NCBI RefSeq assembly: GCF_013449735.1
Contig: NZ_JACBNY010000007.1
Location: 1 to 64,000 of the forward strand
From: Pseudolactococcus laudensis
GTDB taxonomy: Bacteria > Bacillota > Bacilli > Lactobacillales > Streptococcaceae
Length of the DNA stretch: 64,000 bases
Direction: 5' to 3'
Made by a program: the position numbers and the translations under genes. Numbering within the stretch: position 1 is the first letter of the stretch; the number at the start of each line of letters is the position of its first letter. Below are positions 1-8,468 of this stretch, one piece after another. Below the pieces are notes generated by a model. The model saw only the letters and a list, made by a program, of their open reading frames with translations. It made no database searches and was not told the origin of the DNA.

Positions 1-56
1 GGGTCTCCTTTTAAACTTAATTTTTCAAGATAGTCGCTATCTCCAAATAAATTCAT
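1..56 (-). CDS. Transposase N-terminus, cut by window edge (IS5-like)
   Basis: A reading frame opens with ATG at 56 on the minus strand behind a GAGGT-like ribosome binding site and leaves the window after about 18 codons. It begins MNLFGDSDYLEKLSLKGDP, which resembles the start of IS5-group transposases (LEKLSKLGDP-type). The intergenic sequence up to glmS contains AGAGGTGCCC near 111-120, which could be part of the left end of the insertion sequence. Only the first residues are visible, so the family is a guess from a short motif. Confidence 0.45.
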   Translation of the reverse strand, partial: MNLFGDSDYLEKLSLKGD

Positions 57-182
57 CTTCAATACCTCGTTAGCTTATTTTTAATCTATTATACCTCTTT
101 TCATACGTTTTTAGAGGTGCCCTTTATATTATACGGATAATCATTTTCTTAATCAAAGATTTAGATTATAAATTTAAACTAT

Positions 183-205
183 AAAAAAACAACCTCGAAA
201 GGTTG
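183..205 (-). terminator. Rho-independent terminator of glmS
   Basis: On the minus strand a CAACCT stem pairs with AGGTTG around a four-base loop and runs into seven T residues, just after the glmS stop codon. Confidence 0.8.
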
Positions 206-223
206 CTTCCTATAAGATATAGT

Positions 224-2041
224 CTATTCAACTGTGACTGATTTAGCCAAATTACGTGGTTTATCAACATCTAGGCCTCGGTGTAAGCTAGCATAGTAGG
301 CGATAAGTTGTGTTGGAATGACCATTGAAATACTTGATAGGTAAGGATGAACATTATTAATCACAATGTCGTCGCCTTCAATGGCAGCGTCTTGTTCTAC
401 TATCGTCACAACGTTTGCACCGCGTGCTGCAACCTCAGATACATTGCCACGGGTATGGGCAGCGACTTTAGGGTTGTTTGAGATAAGTGCGATAACTGGT
501 GTGTTATCTTCAATTAAAGCGATTGTGCCGTGCTTGAGTTCGCCTGCTGCAAAGCCTTCACATTGGATATATGAAATTTCTTTGAGTTTGAGGCTCGCTT
601 CCATTGATACATAGTAATCTTGTCCGCGCCCAATATAAAAAGCGTTACGAGTTGTTTCCAGCAATCCTGTTACTTTGCTTTCAATTAACTCTTTTTCAGA
701 CAAGGTCGCTTCAATCGACTGTGCGACAATTGATAGCTCGTGCACGACATCAAAGTTTGTAGCTTTCTCATTGTGAATTGCAGTACCTGTGGCTTTCGCC
801 AAGAATGCCAAGGCCGCAATTTGTGCAGTGTAAGCTTTTGTAGAGGCTACGGCAATTTCAGGTCCGGCATGTAAGAGGAGGGTAAAACTTGCTTCACGTG
901 ACAAAGTTGAACCTGGAACGTTGGTAACTGTTAGACTTGGAATACCTAATTCATTTGCTTTCACTAAAACTTGACGGCTATCAGCGGTTTCACCTGACTG
1001 TGATAAGAAAATAAAGAATGGTTTTTTAGAAAGACGTGGCATATTATAGCCCCACTCTGATGCAATGCCGAGCTCAACTGGTTTTTCAACTAATTCTTCT
1101 AATAAATACTTACTTGCATAGCCTGCATTATATGAAGTACCTGCTGCAATAATATAAATACGATCAGCTTCAATTAGAGCTTGAACGATAGTATCATCTA
1201 CTTTGACATTACCTGATTCATCTGCATAGACTTGACTGAGCTTACGCATAACAGCTGGTTGTTCATCGATTTCTTTAAGCATGTAGAAAGGATAAGTTCC
1301 TTTGCCGATGTCAGAAAGGTCAAGTTCAGCTGTGTAGCTATCTCGAGACAAGATATTGCCTTCTAAATCATGAATTTCAACATCATTTTGAGTCAAAATC
1401 ACTAATTCATGGTCGTGAATCTCCATAAATTCACTTGTTTCACGAATCATAGCCATGGCATCTGAACATACCATGTTATAACCCTCACCAAGACCAATTA
1501 AAAGTGGTGATTTGTTTTTAGCAACATAGATGACGTCTGGTTCGGTTGCATCCATCAAGGCAAAAGCATAAGAACCTTCAATAATTGTTAGGGCTTTTTT
1601 GAAAGCTTCAAGTGTACTAATGTTCTCAGTTTCAGCAAGTTTAGCCACCAAATGAACAGCAACTTCTGTATCAGTTTGACCATTGAAAGCGTCACCTGCT
1701 AGGTATTCATTTTTGATATCAAGATAATTTTCAATGACACCGTTATGAACTAGAACGAAACGACCGTCTGTTGATGTATGAGGATGTGCATTGGTTTCCG
1801 AAGGCTTACCATGTGTTGCCCAACGTGTATGACCAATCCCTGCAGTGCCGGCTATGTCCATGCCGATTTTTTCGCGTAAATCAGCAATTCGACCAACTGA
1901 CTTGATAAGTTTTGCATTTTGATTTTGATTGGTAACGAATATCCCAGCGCTATCATAGCCGCGATATTCAAGTTTTTCTAATCCCTGCATCAATATATCA
2001 CGCGCATTTTTATTTCCTACTACTCCGACAATCCCACACAT
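224..2041 (-). CDS. glmS: Glutamine--fructose-6-phosphate aminotransferase
   Basis: GlmS makes glucosamine-6-phosphate from fructose-6-phosphate and glutamine, the first step of UDP-GlcNAc and peptidoglycan synthesis in the cytoplasm. The 605-residue protein has the usual length. It starts MCGIVGVVG, exposing the N-terminal nucleophile Cys after Met removal in the class II amidotransferase domain (about 1-220). Two SIS sugar-isomerase domains follow, with SQSGETADS near 345, STKAYTAQ near 400, and the conserved end PRNLAKSVTVE. It stands alone between its own promoter and terminator. I saw no glmS ribozyme in the short 5' leader, in line with most streptococci and lactococci. Confidence 0.97.
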   Translation of the reverse strand: MCGIVGVVGNKNARDILMQGLEKLEYRGYDSAGIFVTNQNQNAKLIKSVGRIADLREKIGMDIAGTAGIGHTRWATHGKPSETNAHPHTSTDGRFVLVHNGVIENYLDIKNEYLAGDAFNGQTDTEVAVHLVAKLAETENISTLEAFKKALTIIEGSYAFALMDATEPDVIYVAKNKSPLLIGLGEGYNMVCSDAMAMIRETSEFMEIHDHELVILTQNDVEIHDLEGNILSRDSYTAELDLSDIGKGTYPFYMLKEIDEQPAVMRKLSQVYADESGNVKVDDTIVQALIEADRIYIIAAGTSYNAGYASKYLLEELVEKPVELGIASEWGYNMPRLSKKPFFIFLSQSGETADSRQVLVKANELGIPSLTVTNVPGSTLSREASFTLLLHAGPEIAVASTKAYTAQIAALAFLAKATGTAIHNEKATNFDVVHELSIVAQSIEATLSEKELIESKVTGLLETTRNAFYIGRGQDYYVSMEASLKLKEISYIQCEGFAAGELKHGTIALIEDNTPVIALISNNPKVAAHTRGNVSEVAARGANVVTIVEQDAAIEGDDIVINNVHPYLSSISMVIPTQLIAYYASLHRGLDVDKPRNLAKSVTVE

Positions 2042-2103
2042 ATTATTTCCTCTTCTTAAAATTGGTATAGTTCAATAATTCGTTTCACAAACTCGATATA
2101 TGT

Positions 2104-2132
2104 ATGATAAACAAAAGATTATAGAATGTCAA
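2104..2132 (-). promoter_or_regulatory. glmS promoter
   Basis: On the minus strand TTGACA (2127-2132) is followed, after 17 bases, by TATCAT (2104-2109), about 60 bases before the glmS ATG. This is close to a sigma-A consensus promoter. Confidence 0.65.
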
Positions 2133-2163
2133 GTGATAACTGTTTTTTATTGGTATAGCTCAA

Positions 2164-2856
2164 TTAGACATCAACTGGAAAGAAATTACCAATGATTTTT
2201 CCGACAATGCGCGGTTCTTCATCATAAGGTGCAAATTTATCTTGATATTTTTCATTAATAGAAACAAGTCGTAAACCTTCTTCTTCTTTATAGACTTTTT
2301 TGATATAGGTCTGCCCTTCCCAATCAATGGCATAAATCGCACCATCATAATCAAAAGAGGTATCTTTTATTAAGGCAACAGAACCATTAGCATAAACCGG
2401 TTCCATTGAATCGCCATAAACCCAACTGGCAAAATCATACGATAATTCAGCATCAAAATAGACAGTATCATAGCTACCATCGTCCATATATGAAAATCCT
2501 GTACCTGCTGATAATTTTTCGTAGACTTTATATGGAAATAACTTAACGATTTTTTCAGCTTGCTCTTGATTTTGTTCTGACAGCTGATCTTGTGTATAGC
2601 TCATGACTTTTTCCTTTCGTTTATCTGTTAGTTGATGAAATGCTGATAATAAATCGGCCGCCTCATCTTTGACTAACTTTTCATAGGGAATACCAAATAC
2701 ATCAGAGAGTTTCAATAAATTATCCTTTTTAGGTTTTGTTTTACCACGCTCCCAGGCAAAATAAGAGGTATTGGCAACTCCTATTTTTTTAGCTACTTCA
2801 CGCTGGGATAAGCCTTTAGCTTCCCTGAGTTGCTTCAATTGATTTGCGATTGACAT
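2164..2856 (-). CDS. hdiR: HdiR-like LexA/CI-type repressor (XRE HTH + S24 domain)
   Basis: The 230-residue protein has an N-terminal XRE helix-turn-helix (about 5-60, SQREVAKKIGVANTSYFAWERG) and a C-terminal S24 LexA-like domain. The S24 serine lies in YGDSMEPVY and the general-base lysine in YIKKVYKE. An Ala-Gly pair in KLSAGTGFSY, just before the S24 domain, is the expected self-cleavage site. This matches HdiR of Lactococcus lactis, a heat- and DNA-damage-responsive repressor that cleaves itself in a RecA-dependent way. It is divergent from plsY, and a perfect palindrome sits between its -10 and its start, implying autorepression. It could instead be a domesticated prophage CI-like repressor, but no phage genes flank it. 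Confidence 0.8.
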   Translation of the reverse strand: MSIANQLKQLREAKGLSQREVAKKIGVANTSYFAWERGKTKPKKDNLLKLSDVFGIPYEKLVKDEAADLLSAFHQLTDKRKEKVMSYTQDQLSEQNQEQAEKIVKLFPYKVYEKLSAGTGFSYMDDGSYDTVYFDAELSYDFASWVYGDSMEPVYANGSVALIKDTSFDYDGAIYAIDWEGQTYIKKVYKEEEGLRLVSINEKYQDKFAPYDEEPRIVGKIIGNFFPVDV

Positions 2857-2875
2857 GTCACCCTCCTGTTAACTT

Positions 2876-2894
2876 GTTAGTTTTTAAAACTAAC
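2876..2894. promoter_or_regulatory. Palindromic operator for the HdiR-like repressor
   Basis: GTTAGTTTT and AAAACTAAC form a perfect 9-bp inverted repeat with one central base. It lies directly downstream of the -10 of the hdiR-like gene, covering the likely transcription start. This is the typical place for an autoregulatory operator. Confidence 0.6.
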
Positions 2895-2897
2895 ACC

Positions 2898-2926
2898 AGT
2901 ATATAATTTTTATATTAGCATGTCAA
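2898..2926 (-). promoter_or_regulatory. hdiR-like gene promoter
   Basis: On the minus strand TTGACA (2921-2926) is separated by 17 bases from TATACT (2898-2903). A strong ribosome binding site (CAGGAGGGTGAC) precedes the ATG at 2856. Confidence 0.75.
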
Positions 2927-2943
2927 ATCGGTCGTTTTTTTGA

Positions 2944-2949
2944 TATAAT
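2944..2949 (+). promoter_or_regulatory. -10 element of plsY, predicting a leaderless mRNA
   Basis: A perfect TATAAT lies only six bases before the plsY ATG at 2956. A transcript starting at the normal distance would begin at or next to the A of the start codon. No Shine-Dalgarno sequence exists between them, and the -35 region is weak. Confidence 0.55.
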
Positions 2950-2955
2950 GTAGTA

Positions 2956-3597
2956 ATGATAACGATATTATTATTATTAGTCGCCTACTTATTAGGTTCG
3001 ATCCCTTCGGGTCTGTGGATTGGTCATTATTTTTTCCACAAAAACTTACGTGACTTTGGTTCTGGTAACATTGGTACGACCAATACTTTCAGAATTTTAG
3101 GTAAAAAAGCAGGTACAATCGTCTTTGCAATGGACTTGCTCAAAGGTACACTAGCTACTGTTTTACCATTAATTTTCGGGATAGAGACAATCTCACCGGC
3201 CTTATTTGGTTTATTCGCCGTTCTAGGTCATACTTTTTCTATCTTCAACCATTTCCAAGGCGGTAAGGCTGTCGCAACAGCGGCTGGTATGCTTTTAGGT
3301 TATAGTCCTAAATTCATCCTACTATTGGTCGTTGTTTTCTTTATTACGTTCTATTTAACGAGCATGGTGTCATTTGCCAGTGTATTGAGTGCAGGTGTCG
3401 CGGCTATTTTGGTACTAGTTCTCCCAGCCTTTCATCTCATATTCACTTCTTATGATTGGTTATTTACAAGTATTGTTTTATTTATAGCTTGTTTCATTAT
3501 CGTTCGACATCGCGATAATATCACAAGAATCCGAAATAAAACCGAAAATATTTTTAACTTCGGTTTGAACATAACCCACCAAAAACACAACATCTAG
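2956..3597 (+). CDS. plsY: Glycerol-3-phosphate acyltransferase PlsY
   Basis: PlsY transfers the acyl group of acyl-phosphate to glycerol-3-phosphate, giving lysophosphatidic acid in membrane phospholipid synthesis. The 213-residue protein has the normal length and several membrane segments. It shows the conserved blocks [14 protein letters not shown] at the start, [19 protein letters not shown] near 36-55, and [18 protein letters not shown] near 95-112. The start is fixed by conservation of the N-terminus, although no ribosome binding site precedes it. It is divergent from the HdiR-like gene and followed by the nrd operon. Confidence 0.95.
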   Translation: MITILLLLVAYLLGSIPSGLWIGHYFFHKNLRDFGSGNIGTTNTFRILGKKAGTIVFAMDLLKGTLATVLPLIFGIETISPALFGLFAVLGHTFSIFNHFQGGKAVATAAGMLLGYSPKFILLLVVVFFITFYLTSMVSFASVLSAGVAAILVLVLPAFHLIFTSYDWLFTSIVLFIACFIIVRHRDNITRIRNKTENIFNFGLNITHQKHNI

Positions 3598-3618
3598 TGG
3601 GTTGTTAGAAAAAACATC

Positions 3619-3667
3619 ACAATATCTAGTTAAAATTGTTGACTAGATATTTTTTTATTGCTAAAAT
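3619..3667 (+). promoter_or_regulatory. nrd promoter with two NrdR-box-like sites
   Basis: TTGACT (3639-3644), 17 bases, then TAAAAT (3662-3667) form a promoter about 35 bases before nrdH. ACAATATCTAGT (3619-3630) matches the core NrdR box ACwATATATwGT at 11 of 12 positions. ACTAGATATTTT (3642-3653) matches at 10 of 12 and overlaps the -35. NrdR is the known repressor of bacterial nrd operons. The two boxes are also arms of an inverted repeat followed by T residues (3621-3657), so the same bases could serve as the plsY terminator. Confidence 0.55.
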
Positions 3668-3701
3668 ATAGAGACAATAAACTAATAAAAGGGGTATCCA
3701 A

Positions 3702-3920
3702 ATGGTAACCGTATTTTCAAAAAATAATTGTATGCAATGTAACATGGTTAAAAAATGGTTAGCTGATAAAGCTGTCCAATATAAAGAAATCAATATCGAT
3801 GAAGAACCACAATATATCGAGCAAATTAAAGCAATGGGCTTTATGGCTGCACCAATTATCGTTAAAGATGAGGTATCATTCTCAGGATTCCGTCCTACTG
3901 AATTGGCAAAATTGGTATGA
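3702..3920 (+). CDS. nrdH: Glutaredoxin-like protein NrdH
   Basis: NrdH is the small thioredoxin-reductase-dependent electron donor of class Ib ribonucleotide reductase. The 72-residue protein has the redox motif Cys10-Met-Gln-Cys13 and the conserved end SFSGFRPTELAKLV. A good ribosome binding site (AAAGGGGTATCCAA) precedes the start. Its last codons overlap nrdI by four bases (ATGA), so the two are translationally coupled. Confidence 0.95.
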   Translation: MVTVFSKNNCMQCNMVKKWLADKAVQYKEINIDEEPQYIEQIKAMGFMAAPIIVKDEVSFSGFRPTELAKLV

Positions 3921-4273
3921 AAATTGCCTATTATAGCGTGACACGACAGGTTAGCCGTTTCGTTAAAAAGCTAACCCTAACTGATGACCAGGCTGTCGAA
4001 GTCACGGATACGCTCACTTTATCTGAACCATTTATTTTAATCATCCCAACTTACGAGAAGGAAATCCTTCAAGAGGTTTGGGATTTTATGGTAGAAAACG
4101 CATCTAATTGCCAAGGGATTATCGCCAGTGGTAATCGCAATTTTGCTGAGCTTTATATTTATTCTGCTAAAGATTTATCGGCCGAGTTTAACGTGCCGAT
4201 TTTATATGATTTTGAGTTCAACGGGACTAATGAAGATGTCACTGCTGTCAACTCTATCTTAGAAAGCTATTAA
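3917..4273 (+). CDS. nrdI: Flavodoxin-like protein NrdI
   Basis: NrdI is the flavodoxin that supplies the oxidant for assembling the dimanganese-tyrosyl radical cofactor of NrdF. The 118-residue protein starts MKIAYYSVTRQVSRFVKKL, the FMN phosphate-binding region. It has the later family motif GIIASGNRNFAELY, and ends in the FEFNGTNEDV block seen in this family. The length is normal. It overlaps nrdH by four bases and is followed by nrdE after three. Confidence 0.93.
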   Translation: MKIAYYSVTRQVSRFVKKLTLTDDQAVEVTDTLTLSEPFILIIPTYEKEILQEVWDFMVENASNCQGIIASGNRNFAELYIYSAKDLSAEFNVPILYDFEFNGTNEDVTAVNSILESY

Positions 4274-4276
4274 CCT

Positions 4277-6430
4277 ATGTCTTTAAAAACTTTGGAAAAT
4301 GTGTCATATTTCCGTTTAAATAATGAAATCAATATCCCTGTCAATGGTCAAATTCCATTGCACAAGGATCATGAGGCCTTACTTGCCTTTTTCGAAGAAA
4401 ATGTGCGACCTAATCTTAAAACCTTTCCAACAGTTGCAGAAAAAATCGCCTATTTACTAGAACATGATTATATCGAATCAGATTTTATCAAAAAGTATTC
4501 GATTGCTTTTATTACTGAACTGTCTGAGTGGCTTTATGCGCAAAATTTTCAGTTCAAATCATTCATGGCTGCCTATAAGTTTTATCAACAATATGCCTTA
4601 AAAACGAACGATGGTGAATTTTATCTAGAAAATATCGAAGATCGCATTTTGATGAACGCTTTGTATTTTGCGGATGGTGATACTGAATTAGCGCAATCAC
4701 TCGCTGATGAGTTGATTCACCAACGTTATCAACCCGCAACACCAAGTTTCTTAAATGCAGGTCGTTCGCGTCGTGGTGAGCTAGTATCGTGTTTCTTGAT
4801 TCAAGCAACTGACGATATGAATAGTATTGGTCGTTCGGTCAATTCAGCCTTACAACTTTCACGTATTGGTGGTGGTGTAGGAATTAACCTTTCTAACCTC
4901 CGTGAGGCGGGTGCACCGATTAAAGGCATTGAAAATGCTGCTAGCGGTGTTGTTCCTGTCATGAAACTTTACGAGGACAGCTTCTCCTACTCTAACCAAC
5001 TTGGTCAACGTCAAGGGGCAGGTGTGACTTATCTTAGCGTTTTCCACCCTGATATCATGGCCTTTTTGTCGACTAAAAAAGAAAATGCTGATGAAAAAAT
5101 ACGTGTGAAAACTTTATCACTCGGTGTAACAGTTCCAGATAAATACTATGAACTTGTACGCGAAAATGCGGATATGTTCTTGTTTAGTCCTTATGACGTT
5201 GAGCGTATCTATGGTAAACCTTTCAGTTATATTGATATTACTGCAGAATACGATAACCTCCTTGCCAATAATGACATCAAAAAATATCGCATTCGTGCCC
5301 GTGATTTAGAGCAAGAAATTGCTAAACTCCAACAAGAATCTGGTTATCCATATATCATTAACATTGACGTTGCCAATAAAGCCAACCCAATCCATGGTAA
5401 GATTGTCATGAGTAACTTGTGTTCAGAGATCTTGCAAGTGCAAACAGCCTCAGAACTTAACGAAGACCAAACTTATAAAACTTTAGGTACTGATATTTCA
5501 TGTAACCTGGGTTCTACAAACGTTGTTAACTTGATGCAATCTCCTAACTTCGAGAAATCAATTGATAGCATGGTTAAAGCGTTAACGTTTGTTACTGACC
5601 ATTCAGATATCGATGCTGTACCAACGATTAAAAACGGTAATAAAAAAGCCCATACGATTGGTCTTGGTGCAATGGGACTTCACTCTTACTTCGCTAAACA
5701 TCATATGGTTTATGGCTCACCTGAGTCAATTGAATTTACAGATATTTACTTTATGCTGTTGAATTTCTACACGCTTAAATCATCTATGAATTTTGCTCGC
5801 AAAACTGGTCAAACTTTTGATGATTTCGACAAATCAGCCTATGCTGACGGGACTTATTTCGAGCAATATATCGAAGATAAACACCTTTCTGATAAGGTAG
5901 CCACTTTATTTGAAGGTATCCATATTCCAACTGCTGAAGACTGGCGTGAACTGCGTCAAAATGTCATGACACACGGTCTTTACCACCAAAACCGTCTAGC
6001 AGTGGCGCCAAATGGTTCGATTTCATATATCAACGACGTTTCTGCAAGTATTCACCCCATTACCCAACGTATCGAAGAACGTCAAGAAAAGAAAACAGGT
6101 AAAATCTACTATCCAGCACGCGATTTAGCGACTGATACGATTCCTTACTATACAAGTGCTTACGACATGGATATGCGTCGTGTGATTGATGTCTATGCAG
6201 CAGCGACGAAACACGTTGACCAAGGCTTGTCAATGACCTTGTTCTTACGTAGCGAAATGCCTGTCGGCCTTTACGAATGGAAAACAGATACCAAGCAAAC
6301 AACGCGTGACCTGAATATCTTACGTAACTATGCCCACCACAAAGGTGTTAAATCAATTTACTACATCCGCACATTTACCGACAACGGTGATGAAGTTGGT
6401 GCAAACCAATGTGAATCTTGCGTGATTTAA
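4277..6430 (+). CDS. nrdE: Class Ib ribonucleoside-diphosphate reductase alpha subunit
   Basis: NrdE carries the active site that reduces ribonucleoside diphosphates to deoxyribonucleotides. The 717-residue protein has the normal length. It shows the first redox cysteine in ELVSCFLIQ, the active-site block SNLCSEI with the thiyl-radical region, and the C-terminal redox pair in NQCESCVI, which is re-reduced by NrdH. No frameshift is seen. It is the third gene of nrdHIEF. Confidence 0.97.
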   Translation: MSLKTLENVSYFRLNNEINIPVNGQIPLHKDHEALLAFFEENVRPNLKTFPTVAEKIAYLLEHDYIESDFIKKYSIAFITELSEWLYAQNFQFKSFMAAYKFYQQYALKTNDGEFYLENIEDRILMNALYFADGDTELAQSLADELIHQRYQPATPSFLNAGRSRRGELVSCFLIQATDDMNSIGRSVNSALQLSRIGGGVGINLSNLREAGAPIKGIENAASGVVPVMKLYEDSFSYSNQLGQRQGAGVTYLSVFHPDIMAFLSTKKENADEKIRVKTLSLGVTVPDKYYELVRENADMFLFSPYDVERIYGKPFSYIDITAEYDNLLANNDIKKYRIRARDLEQEIAKLQQESGYPYIINIDVANKANPIHGKIVMSNLCSEILQVQTASELNEDQTYKTLGTDISCNLGSTNVVNLMQSPNFEKSIDSMVKALTFVTDHSDIDAVPTIKNGNKKAHTIGLGAMGLHSYFAKHHMVYGSPESIEFTDIYFMLLNFYTLKSSMNFARKTGQTFDDFDKSAYADGTYFEQYIEDKHLSDKVATLFEGIHIPTAEDWRELRQNVMTHGLYHQNRLAVAPNGSISYINDVSASIHPITQRIEERQEKKTGKIYYPARDLATDTIPYYTSAYDMDMRRVIDVYAAATKHVDQGLSMTLFLRSEMPVGLYEWKTDTKQTTRDLNILRNYAHHKGVKSIYYIRTFTDNGDEVGANQCESCVI

Positions 6431-6442
6431 TGACCATCATCA

Positions 6443-6478
6443 ATAAGCAGACTGCCGCATATCGTGTAGTCTGCTTAT
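6443..6478 (+). other. Intercistronic hairpin between nrdE and nrdF
   Basis: ATAAGCAGACT and AGTCTGCTTAT form an 11-bp perfect stem with a 14-base loop. There is no T-tract, so a full terminator is unlikely. A role in mRNA processing or in setting the nrdE:nrdF ratio is an inference. Confidence 0.55.
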
Positions 6479-6546
6479 CGCGTTGATCTTTAAAATAGAA
6501 TTATTGTCCAACTAGGGACGTGATTTGATTAGAAACGGAAAAAAGA

Positions 6547-7509
6547 ATGATAAATCCAAACTTTACCAAAGCTATCAACTGGAATAATATCGAAGACTTA
6601 ATTGATAAATCAACTTGGGAAAAATTAACTGAACAATTTTGGTTAGATACGCGTATCCCACTTTCAAACGACTTAGACGACTGGCGTAGTCTGTCTGACG
6701 TTGAACGCCACTTGGTCAGCCATGTATTTGGTGGCCTGACGCTGTTAGATACAGTCCAATCTGATACAGGTATGGACTCTCTACGTGCTGATGCTCGGAC
6801 ACAACATGAAGAGGCTGTCCTAAACAACATTCAGTTCATGGAATCAGTTCACGCTAAGTCTTACTCTTCTATCTTCTCAACGCTCAATACCAAGACTGAG
6901 ATTGACGAGATTTTCTCTTGGATTGATACCAACGAAAACCTCCAATACAAAGCACAAAAAGTCAACAGTATCTACAAAAACGGTACACCACTTGAAAAGA
7001 AAATCGCATCAGTTTTTCTTGAAACATTCCTTTTTTACAGTGGTTTCTACACACCCTTGTATTACTTGGGCAATAATAAATTGGCCAATGTCGCAGAAAT
7101 TATCAAATTAATCATCCGTGATGAGTCAGTCCATGGCACCTATATTGGCTATAAATTCCAACTTGGCTATGATGAACTCTCTAGCGACGAACAGGAAAAA
7201 CTCAAAACTTGGGCTTACGAACTTTTGTATGACCTCTATGCCAACGAAGAAATCTATACAGATGACCTCTATGGCGTTCTAGGTTGGTCTGAAGAAGTTA
7301 AGACCTTCTTGCGTTATAATGCCAATAAAGCTTTGATGAACCTCGGATTTGATCCACTCTTCCCTGACAATGCGTCAGACGTCAACCCTATTGTCATGAA
7401 TGGTCTCTCAACTGGTACAGTTAACCACGACTTCTTCTCACAAGTTGGTAATGGTTACCTACTTGGTCAAGTTGAGGCTATGAGTGATGACGATTATATC
7501 TTTGATTAA
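6547..7509 (+). CDS. nrdF: Class Ib ribonucleoside-diphosphate reductase beta subunit
   Basis: NrdF houses the metal-tyrosyl radical cofactor that starts catalysis in NrdE. The 320-residue protein has the normal length and the metal-ligand blocks EEAVLNNIQFMESVHAKSYS near 82-100 and IIRDESVHGTYIGYKF near 190-205. The start is supported by a GGAAAAAAG ribosome binding site and by the typical MINPNFTKAINWNNIEDLIDK opening. It is the last gene of the operon and is followed by a strong terminator. Confidence 0.97.
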   Translation: MINPNFTKAINWNNIEDLIDKSTWEKLTEQFWLDTRIPLSNDLDDWRSLSDVERHLVSHVFGGLTLLDTVQSDTGMDSLRADARTQHEEAVLNNIQFMESVHAKSYSSIFSTLNTKTEIDEIFSWIDTNENLQYKAQKVNSIYKNGTPLEKKIASVFLETFLFYSGFYTPLYYLGNNKLANVAEIIKLIIRDESVHGTYIGYKFQLGYDELSSDEQEKLKTWAYELLYDLYANEEIYTDDLYGVLGWSEEVKTFLRYNANKALMNLGFDPLFPDNASDVNPIVMNGLSTGTVNHDFFSQVGNGYLLGQVEAMSDDDYIFD

Positions 7510-7514
7510 AACAT

Positions 7515-7556
7515 AAAAAATTCTTCAGTCTTGATAAAAAGACTGAAGAATTTTTT
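7515..7556. terminator. Bidirectional terminator between nrdF and the GST-like gene
   Basis: A stem of about 16 bp (AAAAAATTCTTCAGTC with GACTGAAGAATTTTTT) with a ten-base loop has A/T tracts on both sides. It serves both convergent genes. Confidence 0.9.
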
Positions 7557-7563
7557 GTTTTGA

Positions 7564-8433
7564 TTATTTGTCCCAAATACTTGTATCAGGGCCTAAGGGG
7601 ACAATACGGTTAGGATTCCCCTCTAAATTATTCAATGCAAATCCCTTTTTGATGGCATCGAAGTTTGTCGTCTCCCGAAAAGCAGGGATTTGATAAAGTT
7701 CTTTCGCATAGCGCCAGAGGTTTGGAAAATCTGTCAAGCAATTGCGGTTAGCACGGAAGGTCGTATAGTAGGCTACATCAAATCGTGCTAAGCTGACATA
7801 CAGACGAATATCGCTGTCCGTCAATTGCTCACCGAAAAGAAAACGTCGTTCTGCTAGGCGAGCATCTAATTCATCAAGTCGATTGAAAAAAATATTAAAG
7901 TATTTTTCGTAATCAGCTTGAGTTTTAGCGGCTTTCACCTTGTAGACACCTTGATTGATTTCTTCTAGTAAAATAGCGTTCAGGGCGTCTATCTCAGCGC
8001 GTAGATTTTCGGGATAGAGGTCAGGTGCATCTGCTTTAACAAAGTCAGAAAAGTTGGTTTCGAGTTGTAGCATAATTTCTTGAGACTCGTTGTTGACGAT
8101 TTTTTTCGTTGTCACTTCAACAATGACAGGAATCGTGGCACGACCTGGATAATCCGCATCAGTTTGCTTATAGATTGCCATGAGATAGTCGATATCTAAG
8201 ACTGGGTCACGTTGACCTTCGTCTAATGAAAACTGCCACCCTTGTTCAGTAATGACTGGATTGACTTTACCCTCACTGATGATATCCTCTAGACCCAACA
8301 AACGACGAAGAATCGCAATACGCTGACTCCAAGGACAAATTTCGCTCCAAATTAAGCGATATCGTCCTGCTTCTATTGGATAGGCTGCACTGCCTAGTAT
8401 GCCTGAAAAATGTGGTACTGGTGTTTTTGTCAT
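7564..8433 (-). CDS. Glutathionyl-hydroquinone-reductase-like protein (GST superfamily)
   Basis: The 289-residue protein belongs to the omega-class GST-like family (YqjG/ECM4/PcpF), whose members reduce glutathionyl-hydroquinones with a cysteine nucleophile. The motif appears as RLIWSEICPWSQRIAILRRLLGLED near 24-48, with Cys33 as the catalytic candidate. The C-terminal all-helical GST domain includes LFGEQLTDSDIRLYVSLARFD. The physiological thiol in a lactococcus that may not make glutathione is unknown. A ribosome binding site (GGGGGAGAAG) precedes the ATG. It is monocistronic and convergent with nrdF. Confidence 0.8.
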   Translation of the reverse strand: MTKTPVPHFSGILGSAAYPIEAGRYRLIWSEICPWSQRIAILRRLLGLEDIISEGKVNPVITEQGWQFSLDEGQRDPVLDIDYLMAIYKQTDADYPGRATIPVIVEVTTKKIVNNESQEIMLQLETNFSDFVKADAPDLYPENLRAEIDALNAILLEEINQGVYKVKAAKTQADYEKYFNIFFNRLDELDARLAERRFLFGEQLTDSDIRLYVSLARFDVAYYTTFRANRNCLTDFPNLWRYAKELYQIPAFRETTNFDAIKKGFALNNLEGNPNRIVPLGPDTSIWDK

Positions 8434-8468
8434 CTCTTCTCCCCCTTTTACTTTCCCCTAGTTATTAC

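Noticed and set aside
2042-2160. Possible glmS ribozyme upstream of glmS
   Set aside because: The leader is about 60 bases from the predicted start, too short for the ribozyme, and no conserved core is visible.
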